DNA from: Enchytraeus crypticus
Taxonomy: Eukaryota; Annelida; Clitellata; Enchytraeida; Enchytraeidae
Reading direction: 5' to 3'
DNA: 64,000 bases
Assembly: GCA_905160935.1 (NCBI GenBank)
Contig: CAJHZI010000445.1
Coordinates: forward strand, 397,501-461,500
The notes below the pieces were generated by a model, which saw nothing but the letters and a program-made list of their open reading frames with translations, made no database searches and was not told the DNA's origin. Shown here in pieces: positions 1 through 14,500 of the stretch (position 1 is its first letter; the number at the start of each line of letters is the position of its first letter). The translations under genes and the position numbers were made by a program.

Positions 1-99
1 TGTAAACAACTAGAGACTTTATTGTGTTGATTTATTGCAACTATGAACGAGATGTCCATCAAAAATATTAGATACAGGATATCAGAAAAAAATAAATGT

Positions 100-1912
100 A
101 TTTTCGAAAGACTGAGAGTGTAATAGAAGAGGTGAAAATGGCATGAGAAAAGATGTTGAACTAGAAGAAAAGTAGTAAGAAAATTTTAAAGAAAAGAGAC
201 TTAGATTGAAGAGAAATTATCTAAAGATATTATGTGTGAAATGCTAGAAGGAACAGTAGAAGATATAGAACAAGAAAGGAAATATTAAGGCACAAACTGT
301 TTGTCAATGTGAAGAAACTTGTCTATACAGTAATACCAAATTAATTAATAGATCCCGTCAAAGAAAGTAAAGAAAGATAATAATAGAATGCTCGAGCAGA
401 AATAAAAATTAGAAAAATCACATCACTTTGTAGAAATGAAGAAACTCTGACAGATTGGAGAAGAGCAGTCAATATTTAAAATCCTTAAGAAAGGAGATGG
501 ACAGGTTTGCAACAATTTGAGAGTTAAGACTTAGCAGTTAAGACTGTTAAGGGCAAACTGTTCACATGCATCATATTAAATAAAATTGCATGAGTGGATG
601 AAATTTTAAGAGAGAATCTGTATGGTTTTAGAAATGATCGAGGGTTCTCAGACCAGATATTTCTGAGCAGACTAATCATTGAAAAGAAGCTTGAGAACAA
701 CGAAGTATTCCTAATGTGTTTTATTGATTTTGCACAGGCCTTTGCATTTAGTCAAAAGCAGATATGATACTGAGCAAGACACAATTTGGTTTAAGGAAAG
801 GATGCGGCACAACAGAAGCGATACGGGTAATGCGGGTCCTTTGTGAAAGAAGCTTAGAATATGGAAATGACGTTTTTATATGATTTGTTGAACATGGCCT
901 TTGACAAGATTGATTGAGTAACGATGATGAATATCTTGAAAATAATAGGATTTGACTGGAGAGATAGAAGACTAATATTAAACTTGTACATGAATCAAAG
1001 AGCAGTAATCAAAATCCAACAAGAATACTCAGAAGAAGGTGAAATAGGACGTGGAGTAAGGCAAGGTTATAGCATTTCGCCGCTTCTGTTTAACATTTAT
1101 GCTGAGCCAATGCTGGAGGAAGCCTTGGAAGTAGAGAGAAAAGTAGGAAAATTGTTACAAGATTTAAGAATTGTAGACGACCAAGGAATGATAGCGGGTA
1201 GCGAGACTCGACTGCAGAAGATGGTTTGAATGTTACGGCATTGAAATAGGGCATGAAGAATAACGTCAAGAAGACTAATGAGACTGTCCCATAATAAAGG
1301 CGAAGTTAATATCACAATAAATGGTACAAAATAGGAACAGGTAAGGAGTAGCAAATATTTGGGTCATACTGTAACCGATGATGGGAAATGTGAGACTGAT
1401 ATATGCAGTTGGATTGCACAAGCACAAGAGGCCTTTGGTAACAGGAAGGAACTGTTAACAAAAAGTCTAAAGAAAGACATAATGATAAAGATAGTGAAAG
1501 CCTTGGTTTGGACCAGGCTATAATATGAATGTCAAACATCGACCTTAAAGAAGTCAGAAATCAGGAAACTAGAGACACTTGAAATGTGGCTATGGAGAAG
1601 AATGGAAAGGATTGGCTAGTCTCAAAAGGTTACAGTTGAGGAGGTTCTGGAGAGAGTTGTGCAGATGGACAGTTGATAATTATGTAAAGAAATACCAAAA
1701 AGAGTTGGATAGGACACATTCTGAAGGGGGGAAAGTCTACTAAAAGAGGTCATGGAAGGCAGAATGGAAGGAAATAGAGGCAGAGGCAGGCCGAGATTTG
1801 TAATGTTAGATGATTTAAAGATCCACTCATATGTGGACATTTGGAGGAAAGCGGAAGAGAGAAAAGCGTGGGGCGTTATAAACCATGAACCTGCCAGTAG
1901 GCAGTGCACTAT
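100..1912 (+). mobile_element. LINE family A, decayed copy with reverse transcriptase
   Basis: A decayed non-LTR retrotransposon, colinear over its whole length with the better copy at 27715-29883. The translated piece at 924-1229 carries RT signatures GVRQGYSISPLLFNIY and a degenerate catalytic box IVDDQG (normally F/Y-A-D-D). Stops and frameshifts interrupt every domain. The 3' end has the family's conserved stretch for MDLP-VGSAL around 1885-1912. It lies in an intron of the MYBBP1A-like gene. Confidence 0.85.
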
Positions 1913-2458
1913 GACTACGTCACATTAGGTTTAAGAAATTTAGCATTGTTGAATACACTTTCGATTTTGGACAATTTAGTACGGATTAATCCGCTTATCT
2001 GTCCAATATTGAATTTGGCAGTTCAGACCTTGTGGGAAGACCCAAAAGAAGATTGATGGAGTCCTGTAGAAGAACCAGCCCTAAGATGATCACTTGACAT
2101 GACATGCCCTTTCATCATATGCCCTAAGAATACCTCGAGTTGTCCAAGTCCTTTAATTTTTTGAGTAATTTTTTGCAGTGATTTTATATTGTTGCAGAAT
2201 TCAAGGTATAATCTTTAGTAATACTCACTTCACGACCCTAGTTAAACTGGGATTTAAGGGAAGAGGATAATGATTAATCTATAGTAATTTACAGGAGCCT
2301 GTTGCTAGATGAGTTGTATATGAACAAGTTAAATGCTGGCATTTCTCAGAAGTTGCCTTGGAATCTAGGCTACTATTATTGTTTAATATGCGTATTAGAA
2401 ATTAAAATAGTATTGAAATAGACATTTCTGTTGCTAATGTAGAAAATGAATTTTACAG
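1913..2458. other. Intron; short LINE-B 3' tail remnant
   Basis: AT-rich intron. The only repeat seen is 2222-2275, matching the 3' tail of LINE family B (cgaccctrgttaaactggga, then a G-rich, GAT-containing end). Nothing else is recognised. Confidence 0.45.
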
Positions 2459-2529
2459 GTAAAAGCAAGTCAACGACGGAACTCTTACTGTTTGCTAATC
2501 AACTCGGAGAACTGCTGCAGTATTGTACG
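2459..2529 (+). CDS. Mybbp1a: MYBBP1A-like exon (first in window)
   Basis: A 71-nt exon between an acceptor ending TTTTACAG and a GTAGGT donor. It reads STTELLLFANQLGELLQYCT after a two-base split codon and ends in phase 0, which fits the next exon. The residues are consistent with the helical region of the family but too few to prove it alone. Upstream exons are outside the window. Confidence 0.6.
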
Positions 2530-5500
2530 GTAGGTTATTCTAAATACAATTCAATTTAGTAGCAAGTTTCTACGTGCAAAATTTATAGCCATATTGTTAC
2601 GAGATCATTTTCTTCACTAGCTTTGATGTGGAACTGATATTGGCAATTGGCGCCTGCAGATTATGCATAATATTATGCGATCTAATACCAATCTGACAGC
2701 AAGATCGCCAGCTCATATTTTTGTAGCAATAGATGCTGCGAAATATGAAATCTGGTAATAGTCAAACTTTTTAATATACATGTATCTTTAAAAGAAGATT
2801 CATATAACTATGTGACACATTGATTTAAGATGTTTCTTAAAAACTTTGTGTGAGTGTAAATTTATGTTCACGTATCATTACTGGTGATACACTTTATAAG
2901 TGATGAAAGTGTGTTTTATTTTTACTTTTTAGTTATTGTTTAATACATTTCGTAATTTATTAACTCTGCTTGTCAATATTTTGTTAATAACTATTTACTT
3001 TGTATTTACTTACCAACTCTTTTGATTTTGCTTCAGGAAAACGCATTTGAGCATTAAGCTATTACACGTACAAGTATATGTCTTCCTTAGCCAAGTTGTC
3101 TTTTACCCAGATGTTTATTTCATTTAAGAGCTGGCTTAATAATTTATTAATGTATTTTATTGATGTATTAGCAAAGGAAAAAATATGATGTATTTATTGA
3201 TGTATTTAGTTAACATGAGATTCAAGGGAAGAAGATGATGATGACGACGATGATAATGATGATAATGATGATGATGATGATAAAAAAGCTAATGTTTCCT
3301 CACTCGAAAGCGATGTCAGTGACGGGCGAGCCCAGGATTTGAACCCGCACATACTGATCCGCATTCAAATATCTTACTGACATTGTCGCGGGGTCCAGCC
3401 AGTGGATGATAATGATTATGATTATGATGATGATGATAATGATGATGATGATTTAGTGATAGTTTAATAATATCTTTGGATTATTGTATGTCATTGTATT
3501 TCATTAGGTATTGTTTGTATGCCGGTTTTGTTGCTATTTATGATTTTGTTTTAATTCTATTTATTTAGAGCATATTAGAACATCCCAAGAGAATCTCTCC
3601 ACTAAAAGAGATGTCGTCTGAGGATAAAGATCGCTGGAATTCTGTGCTGAAGTTGATTACAGAGATAAAGTGTGAAGTTGATGATAAAGCTGTTGAATAC
3701 AAAAGCGCTGGAGGCAGAAGAAAAGCTACAGAAATAGAGAAAGCTGGAGAAAGTGTGATTGAAGGAGAAAATATGAATAAGCAGTTAGCGTTCAAACTGC
3801 TATTTAGTTTTATGGCCTTGCAGATGTTTATAGAGACAAGTGGATTATCTGCAGCAATGAATTTGTCTGACTTCATTAGCACTGCTACCGCTGACAATAT
3901 TCTGGTTTGTTATTGCCTCACATTAGCTACATTTTCTTGCGTCTCGTAAACTTAATTTCAGGTTTCTTAAAGTTATCTTATATTCCATCCTGTGTGTTGT
4001 TATACACTTTGTTTTTATAACTCAGAACAATCAACCAATACAATTTTAAAGTCCGGTTCCTTGCCATAAAGCAATGTCAAAGACGTCTCTTGTAGACTGT
4101 ACAAAAACAAATTGTTTATACAATAAAGTCATATTGAGTTGACCAATGTTCTTGAAATCAGAAAATTTAATAGAGAACGAACACGTCGTAAAGTGTTCTT
4201 TATTATTTTAAGAAAGAGTATTTTACACATAATTTTACACATTTAATTTTATTTTTTGTAATTTTACACAAATGTAACACGCCTGTATTCCTATATAGGA
4301 ATTTTTTATTTGACCACACTCCTATTCGCAAAGATGTAACTTTTCCACTTTTACAGGTATTAAAACGAAATTTATGTGTATTTAGATGATATGGCTGCTG
4401 GTCAAGTCCTCTATTTTAAGAACATTGGTTGACTAGCTATGGCTTTATTGTAAAAACAATCTGTGTTCTCGGTTAAAAAAACGCAGTGTATAACAATATC
4501 TAAGCACGATGCTTACTGTTTTGCCTCTCAATGAAATGTCTGATGTCGATAATGCTGCAATCTAATAGTGTGGCAAACTCCTACTTATAATATCATTCTG
4601 TTGTGTTTATTACTCATTTGAATAATGACAAACTGTTAATGACATTGAAACAGCCGTTTGTAGTATTATATTCGGCTTGAGACTTGGTGTCCATCGCCTT
4701 CGGGTGAGTATCCGGACATTAAGTCCTCCTTGTATTGTATTTCATACTGTAAGCATTTCTGATCAGTGTCTCTATAAACAATTATCATGTGACCAAATTC
4801 ACCCTAGCCCTGTGAGGTGAACCAGTAACTACTAATAGAAGTTATATATTTCTAAACTATATTGACTTAGTTAATTACTGTTTTGATGCCATGGATTCTT
4901 AGGAGCTGCAGACCTGTTACAAGAAATCCTTGGAGGGTAAGCAGAAGAAGAAGAGCAAATATGGTACTTATTTATCTCTGCGATGTGTAATTGCTTACGT
5001 GAAATGCGATAATTTTTATTACTGTGATGACAAAACTATTTTCAAAATTATTTATTAACCCAATTATCGTAAATAAGTACGTATCAAATAAGGTATTATT
5101 AAGAAAATTTCTAGAAAATACTAGAAAATATTTAATAAAATATTTACTTAAAAGTAATTAATGTATCATAGAATGTTTCCCCGTGTTGTGCTCGGGTGTG
5201 GTTGGACCACTGCAGAATAGGGCAACCGCAAACAATCTGCTGCGTGTACATAAGAGGCAACTAAGGCAGGAGCTGCAGATGTCAAGAGGGGACCCACCTC
5301 ACCATGAAATATTTTCCTCCAGGCTTAAATTGTAATTAATTCATCTAACTGAAGAAGGCAACAGGAAACCACCTCAGAAGCCATACTTCTTCCAAGCTAT
5401 AGGCTACATAAGGTATGGATAAGGCATAGATTTTGTGAAAGGATTAAATTGCTGATCTAAGGAGTGCTCTCATGGAGCGAGAAAACAGACTTTGAGTATG

Positions 5501-8500
5501 AATATGTACCTTGAACTTGCCACTTGGCAGCGCACTGAAGAAGAAGAAGAAGAACGTTAACAATTAAGCAAATATAGACAAATTGGCTGTTGGATTATTA
5601 TCTATTGGTTGATGGATTGATATCTGGTAGGAGAGCATCTTTGGATTTATTGCACTACAAAATCGATGGAAGAACTATATCTTACAACTGTAATTTGATT
5701 GATTTTATGTTTAATAAAAAAGTCATCTTAAAAGTCATCTTGTTTGTAAAAGCATTTTCCTGAATTACTGATCAATGTATTGAGTGATAACGGAGAAGTG
5801 TCTCACTTAGTTTTTGTATTATGAGATCTAATAATGATACGGTATTAATTTTTTTGTTTGGTATTTGCAAATTTGGAAATATTGGATGAGCCACACTGGG
5901 CTGATTTACTATTGGAACACGTAATGTCACGGTATTTATTGATTTGTCTGATTGACGTAGATGTTGATAGAGTTAAAGTCATCTTAAAAAGTTATCTTGT
6001 TTGTAAAAGCATTTCCCTGATTGAATTACTGATCAATGTATTGAGTGATAACGGAGAAGTGTCTCACTTAGTTTTTGTATTATGAGATCTAATATGGTAT
6101 TAATTTTTTGTTTGGTATTTGCAAATTTGGAAATAATGGATGAGCCACACTGGGCTGATTTACTATTGGAACACGTAATGTCACGGTATTCATTGATTTG
6201 TCTGATTGATGTAGATGTTGACAGAGTTGAAGAGCCACACTGGGCTGACGTATTATTAGATCTGATGATGAGTCTGATGTCGGAGGAGAGCCATCTTGTG
6301 AGAACAGTTGTCAACATTGCCTTCACTCTCATATGTCCCTATATCAATGAACCGGCTGTCAAACTCATCACTGATGTATGTTACTAACAATACTTCTAGC
6401 ATTATTACATAATGGCACACTGGGTCAGGAAGCACGGATGCTTATGTAAGACCCATTTCCTCCTTCCTCTCCATGGTTATTAGTAATCGTTGCCTTTTGA
6501 TGGCGCATCAATTGCAGCCGGCGCGGATTTAATAGTAACCTTCCATCACCCTGGGATTTTTTCCTTCCTAAGCTTTTACCAACACTCGGTCTTCCAAGGT
6601 GGTCACCCACAAAGTACTAACCGAGGTCGATGCAGCTTAACTTCGATAATTGACGCTCAACTAAACCAATTGCGCTAATCCCGTCGTCCATTATTGTTTC
6701 TTTCAAGTCTCTATCTCTGTACATAATTACACATTACAAAATATTCTTATAAAAAAATTTCCTATATCTCTGGTCACACTCAATCTGTCATTATTGCTAG
6801 TGAATGCTCCCTGAACTACCTCTTCTTCGCGGTGTGCCAAAAGGATCTGTACTCAGACCTTTACTTTTTCTCTCTACACTACTCCACTCAGTTATGTTTT
6901 GGACATCGCTTCAATAAAGTTTCACTTTTATGCTATGATACTCAGCTGTATAGCTCATTATCTTGCTCAGGTTCTGATCCGAAATTGCACCACCTTTCAT
7001 TTGTTCTTGACAAAGTTCATTCATGCTTTATTGCAATTGTCTCTCTGTCAATCCTTCTAAAACCGAATATATTTTAATCGGCACCCCCAGCAAAGAACCA
7101 GAGCCAATTCTTCCATCTGTTTTCATCCTGCTCTCACTCCAACTCCTAAGGCTAAAAACCTTGGAGTCATATTTGATGAAAACCTTCACTTCAAATCACA
7201 CATCTCATCTCGCTTTCGTTCATCTTTCTTCCAGATCTGTCAAATCAGACAGATACAATCATCTCTTGATAAAAATTCATCCATAATTCTTGCTAAATCA
7301 GTTGTTCTTTCTTAACTTGACTACTGTAACTCACTTCTATATGGCATACCTTCTTCTTCTCTCATGCGTTAGCGACACGTTCAGAATTCTCTAGCACATG
7401 TTGTCTGTTGGTTCTCAAGGCTTCTGGCCACCTCTAGTTCTTTAATAATAATCTTCTTTGGCTTCCTGTGGTTTAGTGAATTAAGTTTAAAATCACTTTG
7501 TAAACTTTAAAAACACCTTTGGTAAACCTTTTTACCTTTCCGATCTCCTAATCCAATATCCATCTTCTCGCAAGCTTCGTTTTTCCGATGTCAAACTGCT
7601 CAAAATTTCTAATATTCTCACATCGTTAAGTAGACGTTAATTTTCTTTTTCAGCTCCGACTGTTTGGAACTCATTGCCTCATGTCCTTTTTCATGTTCTA
7701 CTACTTCCACTTTCCGTTGTAAGTTGAAAACACATCTCTTCACGCCATAGATTTTTTCATCTTGCCTGACTATTTTTTTTTTAGCACCACACCGGCAACT
7801 TTTAGGATCTTTTTCTTTCTCTTCAGCACATATTTTTTTAGATTGTTTGGGCTGAACTGATTTGTTGTGACATATGATGGAGGGACGTCCCTGACATCAT
7901 ACTTGTATGAGGAAGCGATCTTTAAATGTGTATTAATATTATTATTCAGATAAGTTGTCCGATAAACAGACTGTGTGTGGGCAAAAACTGATGGGAATGC
8001 TGACGAGTATCAGATATCATATCTGTTAAATTAAATTTGATCTTGTATGGGCTTGCCAGTTTTCAGATCTGAAGACTTTCTGATCTGAAGATGCCATCCA
8101 CAAAGGCTTCTGGCGTGCCTGTCGTCTAAACTTAAATTTGTGTATTTAAATAGTAATTCAATTTCTAATAAGTAATTAGAATAAAATTGTATGTCACAAT
8201 TATGCTCTTACGTTTATAAAGAATTAAGCATTACCAAATTAAAATCATTATTAAATTTCAATATTAAGCATGCTTACCTTCGCTAAAGAGATTAAAGTTT
8301 TATAAAGAGTAATTTGATTTAATATCAATCTCTATTATATTTCTCAACAATAAAATTGGCATGTGCTTTTATATAGTAACTGAATAGTATGTAACTAAAT
8401 AGTAATAATGATGATGCTGAATAATTATGATGCAGAAGTATAAACTGTTGCTGTTATTATATTTTTTATTATGTCGATATTAAGTATTAAACATGTTGAT

Positions 8501-11500
8501 TGATAATGCAGTTTTTCGTATTGGCGAAGAAAATGTTTTTGACGAGGAGGATGATGATGGTGATGCTAATGATTGGGAAATACAAAGTTAAAGATTGTGA
8601 AAGCATTGGTGTTGGCGACACTTCTGTACGGATGACGTAGACATTAAAGAAACAAAATATAAAGAAACTAGAGGCATTGGAATGTGATTATGGAGAATGA
8701 TGGAAAAGATCTGTTGGACTGACAAATTACAAATTAAGAAGTTCTTGAAAGAGTCAGCGCAAAAGACAGTTAATAAACGTGATAAGAAATAGAAATAAAA
8801 GCTGGATAGGACATTTTATAAGGGGGATGGTTTGCTAAAGGATGTAATAGAAGAAAGAATGCAAGGAAAAGGGTTAAAGGAAGCCCAAGACATGGGATGT
8901 TGGATTATCTGATAACAAATTCATTTATAGAGATGAAAATAAAGGCTGAGGACTGAACTGGTTGGAAGTGTTAAATGCCATGGACCTGCCATTAGACAGT
9001 GCACTAGATGAAGAAGAAGTACTCTGTCGAATTTATCAAAACAGATTTAGATTTTTTATCTGTTTAGATAAATTTGATCAGGTATGGCCACTTTACGAGT
9101 TGTGCCTCAATTTGAAAATAAGTTGTACAATTTTTCGTAGAGTATTTTTGGGTAAGTTTGTGTAATTATTTGCACTATTTTCTAGTCTTCTTTACTCTAC
9201 TTCTCATCGGAACGTTATCCCTGCTGCATTATCGCCTGTAGTTCTCAGTAATATAATGATTAATTTTAGACTTCTTTTAAAGCCTTTTTAACGGAATTTT
9301 GTAAAAACGATATCACTAATTGATTTATTTTTCTTAAAAGTAATATAATTAAATATCAGTTTTGAAATTATTTCTTTGATGCAAGAATTTTCACTATGTG
9401 TCATATACGAATGTCCTAATAGCGTAGAGGTAACGTCAAGAACTTTTAATTGGCTGATCCTGAGGTGAATTGAAATCTTGTGGGTTCTAATCCCAGCCAC
9501 ACTGATCTGAGAGTAAAACCTCAAACATTCACTGGACTGGTTATACCGAAATGGACTAAATTGCCTAACGGTTTAAACGTATGGTATTAAAAGTGATAGA
9601 TATCAACATAGTAGATCATTTCACTATAGTGCGTGTTTACTTTTACTTTATGAAAACTTTTTGTCATTCAGTATTTAATAAACTAAATTTCATTTTCAAA
9701 ATGCGTAGATCATTTGATATCAGTTCTGCCCCCTTAATAGCAATGTGCTTGTCACCTATATTAGCAATGTGCTTGTCTATTCTAAACTTCATTTTTAAAA
9801 CTCCCTGTTAAATGATCTCTCTAAAACCTCTTTAATTCGTCTTCAACATTTTTAACGAAATCACACTGGTTTCTAGTTACTGAACGTATAAAATACAAAT
9901 TTCTAAGCTTGTAAAAGACAAATTTATGGTAAACCATCCTATTTATATGACCTGTTTTCAATCTATCTATTGACCTTCTCTTAGTCTTTGCTCCACCAGT
10001 AAAAATCTACTTACTGTACCGAACATTAGATCTGCCATTTGCAGACGCTCTTTCTTATTTTCTGCTCCAACATGGTGAAATTCTCTACCACAAGATCTTC
10101 AATCTTGTAACTACAAGATCTTCGATCTTGCAACTGTATTAGTACTTTCCTGGGCAAGCTAAACACTTCTCTTTCTGCCATTTGTCATTATTCTGACCCT
10201 TTTGCCTCCAATCTTGGATTTGCACTGGTATTTTATATCGCATTCTCTGATGGTACTCAGTCATCATTATGTGATGCGTGGCATCTGTTGATGCATAGTC
10301 TGCTTGAGGCATCCTGAGCGAGCCTTATGGCGAGCAACAGGACATTAAATCCTTATTGATTAATTGAAATACGTGAGAGTGGAATTTGCCTTTTATGCAG
10401 TCATCTGCAAAGGTTTCTTCTAGATGAGGTTTCCACCATGTCAGTGAATGAAGGCGTAATCTGCCTGTAACTTACCCGAAAAGTGATATATGTTTCATTG
10501 GAAGGCAGAAGGTTTTAGCATCGCCGCTGTATGGACCAGTAGCTTTGTACATATGTCTTTATTTTTAGGTATTGAAGCCTAGTTCCGAAGACGAAAATCT
10601 ATTGTCATTTGAAGATGATGATATTGATCAGGAAACTAATGAAGATTCGACTGCAGAAGGTTGTTGTGGTTTCTTTAATAACGATTGTACTTGTGTGTTA
10701 CAAATGGTATAAATATATTTATTACACATTTATATTTGAAAATGACAATTGTTTTCAGGAGGTATGTTGAGCTGAGATATGTACAGCAGGGTGAGGACTA
10801 GTGTGACAGTGGAGAATGGACACTTGGAGAGTTTGAGATGAAGATTGGGGTACATCAGGGATCAGCCATTAGTCTTGATTTATTTATTTTGATTATAGAG
10901 GAGTTGCTAAAGTGAGTTATTAAGGAGGCTCCGTGGTGCATGCTATTTACAGATGACTTGGTAATTGTAGAAGATACAGTGGAGTAAATAAGTGAGGTGT
11001 TAGATAAAGTGAAAGCTTAAAAAAAGGCTTTGGAAAGTAAAGGGTTGAGGGCGAAACGAGGAGAGATTAATAAGTCAAGGGGTGGAGCTAAGGAATGTAA
11101 CAAACTTAAAAGTGCTTTTAATTCACAAAAGAAGAGGATGGTGAGCTAGAAAAAGGTTACTAGTAGAATCTAGGCAGGGAGGGCAAAGTGGAGGGCAGCT
11201 AACGGAGTGCTGCGTGATAGGAGAATAACACTAAGACTGAAAGGTAAATTTTATAGTTAGGTGGTTAGGCCAGTAATAATGTATGGTCCGGAGTGCTGGG
11301 CACTAAAAAGGGAACCGGAGCAGAGATTGCATGTGGCAAAGATGAGAATGTTGCGTCTAATGTGTAGTAAAACTGGGAGGGATAAAATGGAATGTGAATA
11401 TAGGAGAATGAATTTGAGTGTTAAGAGGGTTGGGGATAGGTTAGCTCAGTCGGTATCGGGATGGTATGTCAGATATATATGAGAATGAATTTGAGTGTTA

Positions 11501-14500
11501 AGAGGGTTAGGGATAGGTTAGCTCAGCCGGTATCGAGATGGTATTTCAAATAGTGAGAAAGGCAGAGGGGTATATAGTGAAGTGAATTTGGAAGAATGAG
11601 ATGGAGGTTAAGCTGGAGAGAGGTAGACCACAACTGACGTGGAATGCAGTGATTAAAAAAGGTATGAAAAATAGGATTGACTGATGATGTGCTATAAGAT
11701 AAATAGATAAGGGTGGAGAAGGTCTATTCATATCCCGACCCTAGCAAAACTGGGATTCAAGGGATGATGATGATGGTTTACAAGCTCTCAGCTAAGTCTT
11801 TTAATAGCATATTCTTCACGTTGTTTAAAAATCCAGATCTAGGATTCCAGCACTAGTTTCTCGTGCTGTTAAAATGCAATACTCTAAGTCATAACCGATG
11901 AAGAAATTTTGTTGAATATTACTATTGGTGCTCTTCGTTCTTTCAAAGTTGTTGCTCACTCCAGATATAGATTCTTTCCATAATGCAATTTGGCTGTAGT
12001 TCTTTCAAATTCAATTCTTACTTTCAAAAGTTAATACTATAATTCATGTGTCGTTCACTTTATAAATTTGAAGCTTTTCAGCTATAGGCAAAAGCTGAAT
12101 TTAGCTTCTAATACATATATTGAAAACGTACCTGATGGGTGAAACTAGTAAACAAGCACAATTAGTAACAAAATTGATATATTTCGCATGTAATATTACT
12201 ACAGCTCCTAAAAAAGAATTGTTTGATGTTTGTTTTGCATACTGGTTGCATGTTCTGAAGGTCGGAAGTCCTGGCATTTGTCCCACCTAGTGCTGAAATA
12301 AATTTTTAAAATGCTTATTCTCCTTTTAGATGTCTGTCTTATTCTTTTGGAATTGTAAAATATAACATAGAATATCTGTATATTCTATAAACTACAAAAA
12401 GCATTTCATTATCACTGGTCAACAATGATTTTTTATCAAGCAAATTATTGGGTCATCTGTATAGGATTTTTGACGCTGATTCCAAATATGCAAACAGTTT
12501 TTCTCTATCACTTCTAGTTTTTGTGACGAGGCAGGTTATAGTTTAACATTATTCACAATTTTCTGCGGGCATATTACATACTCATTGACCTATACAGACC
12601 TCGATAATAGACTTCGTAATAGAGCTATACCTATGGTACAGACTTCGTAATAGAGAACTATTACGAAGGATATTCGAAAACGTTACGGAGCCTATTTCAG
12701 CTGTCCACTTAAAGACCAAGATAAGGTTTGGGCGCCACATATCATATGCATTGCTTTTCAAATAGTTTACGCGAATGGATAGACAAAAGGAAGCTTTCCA
12801 TGCCTTTCGCTATACCTATGGTATGGATAGAGCAAAAGGTCATTATGCGGACTGTTATTTTTGTAGAGTCAACGTAATAGAGTTTTCTGTAAAGAATAGG
12901 CACAACATAATTTATCCAGACCTTGACTCTGCACGCCGACCAGTACCTCATGATGATTCGTTGCCGGTTCCCATACCTCCACAGGTGGGACCTGATTCTA
13001 TCAACAGCGAAACAGAAGCGGATGCTGATGCAGCAGCAGCACATAACCCATCCTCTTTCTACTGATCCTGATTATTTGCTCGAGGAGAGTCTGGAACCAT
13101 AGACGCTCAACCAAGATGAGTTGAATGATCTCGTCAGAGACTTGGCTCTATCGAAAGAAAAAGAAGCGGAGCTTCTTGCGTCCCAGCTGAAAGAAAAGAA
13201 CTGACTTAAGAACGATGTTCGCATAAGTCACTATAGAAAAAGAGATCTTGATTTGGCAGTATTCTTCACAGTAGGCGGTCCACTGTGTTATTGCAATTAG
13301 TGATGTGCTTTACGACTCATCTGTGAGAGCAGCATATAAACGACTCGCACAGCTCAAAGAGCGGACTCTTTTAAGCTGCTCACTGCTCTCAAATGGTCCA
13401 GGCACTTGCTACAGTAACTGCACTGAGAAGTGTCTAATGTTCACTGCTCTCAAATGGTCCGGGCACTTACTACTGTAACTGCTCTCAACTGGTTCAGGCA
13501 CTTACTACAGTAACTGCACTGTGTCTGTGTGGCCTACGTGACTGCAAATAGTTTAGGTCCTCATTGTCAGTCAGTGTTGCCAGTTGTGAGAATTTCACGC
13601 ACAATTGGGCTATTTATGAGTTAGTTTCGTTAAGTCGTTGGGCTAAAACATTTAACACATATGGTAACTCTGCATGATACGATTGTTGTAAGCTAACCGT
13701 AGAATGAATGTACTGTAGACAAATTACATACGATGAAACGATAGTCTGGAAAAAATTATGCTAATATTAATGTCACTGTGTAACTACTCCAAAGTTAATA
13801 AACTTTAATTTGTAAAACTCCATTAATTAAATGAGTACAACAAATTGCATACGCAGGCTTATATCGACATCGCTTTCCGAATGTACGATCATCGACGGTC
13901 CTAGTTCACAGTCAGGGGCGGATCCAGGAATTTTTTAAGGTGGGGCGAAATTCTTTGTTAGAGTGTACACATTCTTTGCGTCCAGAAAACATGCTGTGAG
14001 GGGGGGGGGCTAAAACTTTTTCAATACGGCGATCCTCGGCTTATGGCGTAAGTCCATCCCCGTATCTTACCCCCCCCCCCCATACCCGTATTAAAGTTAG
14101 GGGAAAACCTTAAATCCTACATTTGCTTTCGAAAAGGCGGGTTAATTTTTTCACCTTCGAAGAAACTCAGCGGATCTGGACGATTTGCAAAAGTGACGTA
14201 ATTTTGGCATTGGGAGGGGGGGCTTAAGTCCCTCCCAGTTCAAACTGTTTGCACCACTGCTCTGGGACGGAGTTCAAATTTTTACTTACACCCTTTTTTC
14301 CTCTTATACTGTAATTAATGTTAAATTAGGAGCTAGTGAAACGGTCAACATTTTTCGGGCCCCCATCCATTATACGGGAATCCTAGTATACCAAATATGG
14401 ACCCCAAGTGGGGCCCATATTTTAAAAAATTCGAGCTAATGGAACTGAGTTCCCTCTCGTACCCCGCCCCCCATCCCTCCTAACCACTGCACTTACAAGC

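Noticed and set aside
3565..3897. 110-codon minus-strand frame
   Set aside because: Shadow of the MYBBP1A-like exon on the plus strand.
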